Shown one piece after another: positions 14,101 to 15,846 of a stretch of 15,846 nt of DNA (position 1 is the stretch's first letter; each line of letters begins with the position of its first letter). This DNA is from Aphodosoma sp045614825 (lineage in GTDB: Bacteria; Bacteroidota; Bacteroidia; Bacteroidales; Paludibacteraceae). The stretch is taken from contig JAZLDO010000020.1 in NCBI GenBank assembly GCA_045614825.1, forward strand, positions 1 to 15,846. The letters are read 5' to 3'. The notes under the pieces were generated by a model that was not told the origin of the DNA, made no database searches, and saw only the letters and a program-made list of their open reading frames with translations. A program made the position numbers and the translations under genes.

Positions 14101-14132
14101 AAAAAGTTGCTCAACAAAGTGAGCAACTTTTC
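14101..14132 (-). terminator. Terminator of oadB, directly before tRNA-Gln
   Basis: A 12-bp stem, AAAAGTTGCTCA (14103-14114) with TGAGCAACTTTT (14121-14132), followed on the - strand by six Ts. It starts 17 bp after the oadB stop. The loop read on the - strand contains TCACTTTG, one base off the TAnnTTTG box. Confidence 0.82.
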
Positions 14133-14149
14133 ATTTTATAATGTAGCTA

Positions 14150-15526
14150 TTATCCAAGCATGCTGAGGAGGATACCAGCTGCAACTGCAGAACCGATAAC
14201 ACCTGCTACGTTTGGACCCATAGCGTGCATCAACAAATAGTTTGTTGGATTTTCTTTTTGACCTTCGTTTTGAGAAACACGAGCAGCCATTGGTACTGCC
14301 GATACACCAGCCGAACCAATAAGTGGGTTGATTTTGTTTTTAGGATCAATGAAGTTCATAAATTTAGCAAGCAATACACCACCTGCAGAGCCAATTGCAA
14401 ATGCACAGATACCCATAACCAAGATACCGAGTGTACCCAAAGAGAGGAATGTGCCAGCAGTAGCAGTAGCACCAACAGTGATACCGAGGAAGATAGTACA
14501 GATGTTCATCAATTCGTTTTGAACAGTTTTAGTCAAACGATCAACAACACCACACTCTTTCATCAAGTTACCGAGCATCAAACAGCCGATAAGAGCAGCA
14601 GCATCTGGAAGGAGCAAAGAGATGATGATAGTCACCATGATAGGGAAAACGATTTTCTCTTTTTTAGATACTGAACGCACCTGTTTCATCTCAATCATAC
14701 GTTCTTCTTTTGTAGTCAACGCACGCATGATAGGTGGTTGAATTACAGGAACAAGAGCCATATAAGAGTAAGCTGCCACGGCGATAGGGCCGAGGAGGTG
14801 AGGAGCAAGACGTGAAGTCAAGAAGATAGCAGTAGGACCGTCAGCACCACCGATGATACCGATAGAAGCAGCTTCGGCAGCGTCGAAACCGATGAGACGA
14901 GCACCAAAGAATGCCAAGAAGATACCGATTTGAGCAGCAGCACCGAGGAGCAAGCTCTTAGGGTTAGCAAGAAGTGGACCGAAGTCGGTCATCGAACCAA
15001 CGCCGATGAAAATCAAACAAGGGTAGATACCAAGTTTAACACCGAGATACAAGAAGTCGAGGAGACCAGCACCATTAGCCATATCAGCCCAATGCACGTG
15101 ACCACCAGCGAACAACTCTTCGTGGAAAAGACCAGCACCTGGCAAGTTAGTGAGCAACATACCGAATGCGATAGGGAGGAGCAAAAGTGGTTCGAATTGT
15201 TTTACGATAGCAAGATAGAAAAGCAAGCAAGCAATTACAATCATGATAAGGTAACGTGGATCTTCAACCATTTGAGTCAACCCCATACTTTCGAAGAAAT
15301 TAACGAAAGTTTCTCCAAGGTCGATATTCTCTTCCACAACTTCAGCTTCGGCAGCAACTGCTTCAACCGCAGGAGCAACTTCAGCTACAGTCTCAACTAC
15401 TTCTTCAGCAACTGTTTCAACTTCAGCAGCAACAGTTTCTTCAGTAGCCTCTTGAGCCATAGTTGCGAAGTTAACCGCAAAAAGGGTCATCACCGAAAGA
15501 AAGAAAATTTTTATTGATTGTTTCAT
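14150..15526 (-). CDS. oadB: Na+-translocating decarboxylase beta subunit with N-terminal extension
   Basis: A 458-residue membrane subunit of the oxaloacetate/methylmalonyl-CoA/glutaconyl-CoA decarboxylase family. It removes CO2 from carboxybiotin and pumps Na+ outward. Key residues known from Klebsiella OadB are in place with constant offset: D229 in GGADGPT (D203), Y255 (Y229), N400 (N373) and S409 (S382). Hydrophobic segments begin at about residue 92. The first 25 residues look like a cleavable signal peptide (ending ATMAQ), followed by a Glu/Val/Ala-rich repeat-like segment (26-68, with TVAEEV and ETVAEV units), which family members usually lack. The biotin carrier gene precedes it on the same strand, so both belong to one complex. 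Which substrate the enzyme uses depends on the alpha subunit outside the window. No promoter box is seen in the spacer. Confidence 0.94.
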   Translation of the reverse strand: MKQSIKIFFLSVMTLFAVNFATMAQEATEETVAAEVETVAEEVVETVAEVAPAVEAVAAEAEVVEENIDLGETFVNFFESMGLTQMVEDPRYLIMIVIACLLFYLAIVKQFEPLLLLPIAFGMLLTNLPGAGLFHEELFAGGHVHWADMANGAGLLDFLYLGVKLGIYPCLIFIGVGSMTDFGPLLANPKSLLLGAAAQIGIFLAFFGARLIGFDAAEAASIGIIGGADGPTAIFLTSRLAPHLLGPIAVAAYSYMALVPVIQPPIMRALTTKEERMIEMKQVRSVSKKEKIVFPIMVTIIISLLLPDAAALIGCLMLGNLMKECGVVDRLTKTVQNELMNICTIFLGITVGATATAGTFLSLGTLGILVMGICAFAIGSAGGVLLAKFMNFIDPKNKINPLIGSAGVSAVPMAARVSQNEGQKENPTNYLLMHAMGPNVAGVIGSAVAAGILLSMLG

Positions 15527-15535
15527 TTTTTTTAA

Positions 15536-15707
15536 TTAGTAGTGAGTAATAAGTCGTAAGTAGAAAGACTTTGAAAGTCTTCAGTTTGTAATGAGGATAA
15601 GTCTTATCACTTAAGACTAATTACTTAGATTGTTATTAATAAAATTTGTTTTAGTCGTAAATAGTAGAGTGGTCTTACGACTTTCTACTTTTTACTTTAT
15701 ACTAAAA
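15536..15707. repeat. Facing heptamer arrays and hairpins in the biotin carrier-oadB spacer
   Basis: Left array (15536-15577): TTAGTAG, TGAGTAA, TAAGTCG, TAAGTAG, AAAGACT, TTGAAAG. Right array (15674-15708): CTTACGA, CTTTCTA, CTTTTTA, CTTTATA, CTAAAAT; it is the left family inverted. Between them lie AAGACTT-TGA-AAGTCTT (15565-15581), the palindrome GATAAG-T-CTTATC (15596-15608) and AGTCTT/AAGACT (15600-15605 with 15613-15618). The whole 181-bp spacer is probably transcribed. Confidence 0.75.
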
Positions 15708-15846
15708 TTAAGCGATAGTCAAGAGAACGTCGTCGTTCATTACGTTTTGACCTACAGTAACTTTGATTTCAGCTACAACGCCATCTTTTTCAGCTTTGAT
15801 TTCGTTTTCCATCTTCATAGCTTCCATCATCAAGAGAGTTTCGCCT
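15708..15846 (-). CDS. Biotin carboxyl carrier domain, C-terminal end (partial)
   Basis: The last 45 codons of a gene that enters from beyond the right edge. The visible sequence is the second half of a biotinyl domain: the biotinylation motif EAMKMEN with its target lysine, then DGVVAEIKVTVGQNV and the end DDVLLTIA. It is either a free carrier subunit (MmdC/GcdC type) or the C-terminus of an OadA-like alpha subunit; the cut prevents a choice. The CO2 carried on this biotin would be handed to the OadB protein encoded next on the same strand. The stop codon TAA (15710-15708) touches the repeat array of the spacer. Confidence 0.92.
   Translation of the reverse strand, partial: GETLLMMEAMKMENEIKAEKDGVVAEIKVTVGQNVMNDDVLLTIA

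Noticed and set aside
14930..15517. 195-codon open frame opposite the start of oadB
   Set aside because: Its Ser/Asn/Phe/Glu-rich product is a shadow of the Ala/Val/Glu-rich oadB coding strand, and oadB has intact catalytic residues.

Overview
The window looks like chromosomal DNA of a Bacteroidetes bacterium, most likely order Bacteroidales. It is AT-rich and its starts lack Shine-Dalgarno sequences. Several promoters fit the Bacteroidetes pattern TTTG - about 20 nt - TAnnTTTG. One protein ends in a gliding-motility/type IX secretion (CHU_C) sorting domain, and HU and RNase G flank a tiny very basic protein. Family or genus cannot be fixed from this sequence.

Layout. (1) 41-2177, + strand: HU-family DNA-binding protein, a 30-residue COX24/mS38-like protein, a strong terminator, then ribonuclease G and its terminator. 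(2) 2178-2733: a gene-free stretch with a chain of inverted repeats and two short ACACACT palindromes, closed by a bidirectional terminator. (3) 2734-5314: a two-domain lipoprotein (-) divergent from a membrane-spanning TPR/helix-turn-helix regulator (+), with a perfect 16-bp palindrome beside the lipoprotein promoter. (4) 5341-8445, - strand: a CHU_C-domain secreted protein and a SulP-type anion transporter with STAS domain. (5) 8843-13962, + strand: fabH, a bifunctional-nuclease/UVR protein, a nucleoside permease, lptB, panC and panD, ending at a terminator shared with a tRNA. (6) 14026-15846, - strand: tRNA-Gln(CUG), the beta subunit of a Na+-pumping decarboxylase, and the C-terminal end of a biotin carrier domain cut by the window edge.

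How genes work together: fabH starts fatty-acid synthesis, lptB powers LPS export, and panC-panD are the two arms of pantothenate (CoA/ACP prosthetic group) supply, so the + strand cluster is mostly envelope and cofactor housekeeping. The biotin carrier and OadB belong to one Na+-translocating decarboxylase.

The least ordinary signal is in the spacers. Nearly every intergenic gap of region 5-6, and some elsewhere, is filled with short degenerate tandem repeats in strict phase, with unit lengths of 7, 9 or 11 nt and unit sequences that differ from spacer to spacer. Some families recur at two loci, some are arranged as inverted pairs in transcribed leaders, and one perfect 7-nt x 4 array sits inside a coding region, where a copy-number change would shift the frame. 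I regard these arrays, the ACACACT palindromes and the structured block at 2221-2440 as the main material for follow-up; no complete defence system, CRISPR array, insertion sequence or prophage is visible.
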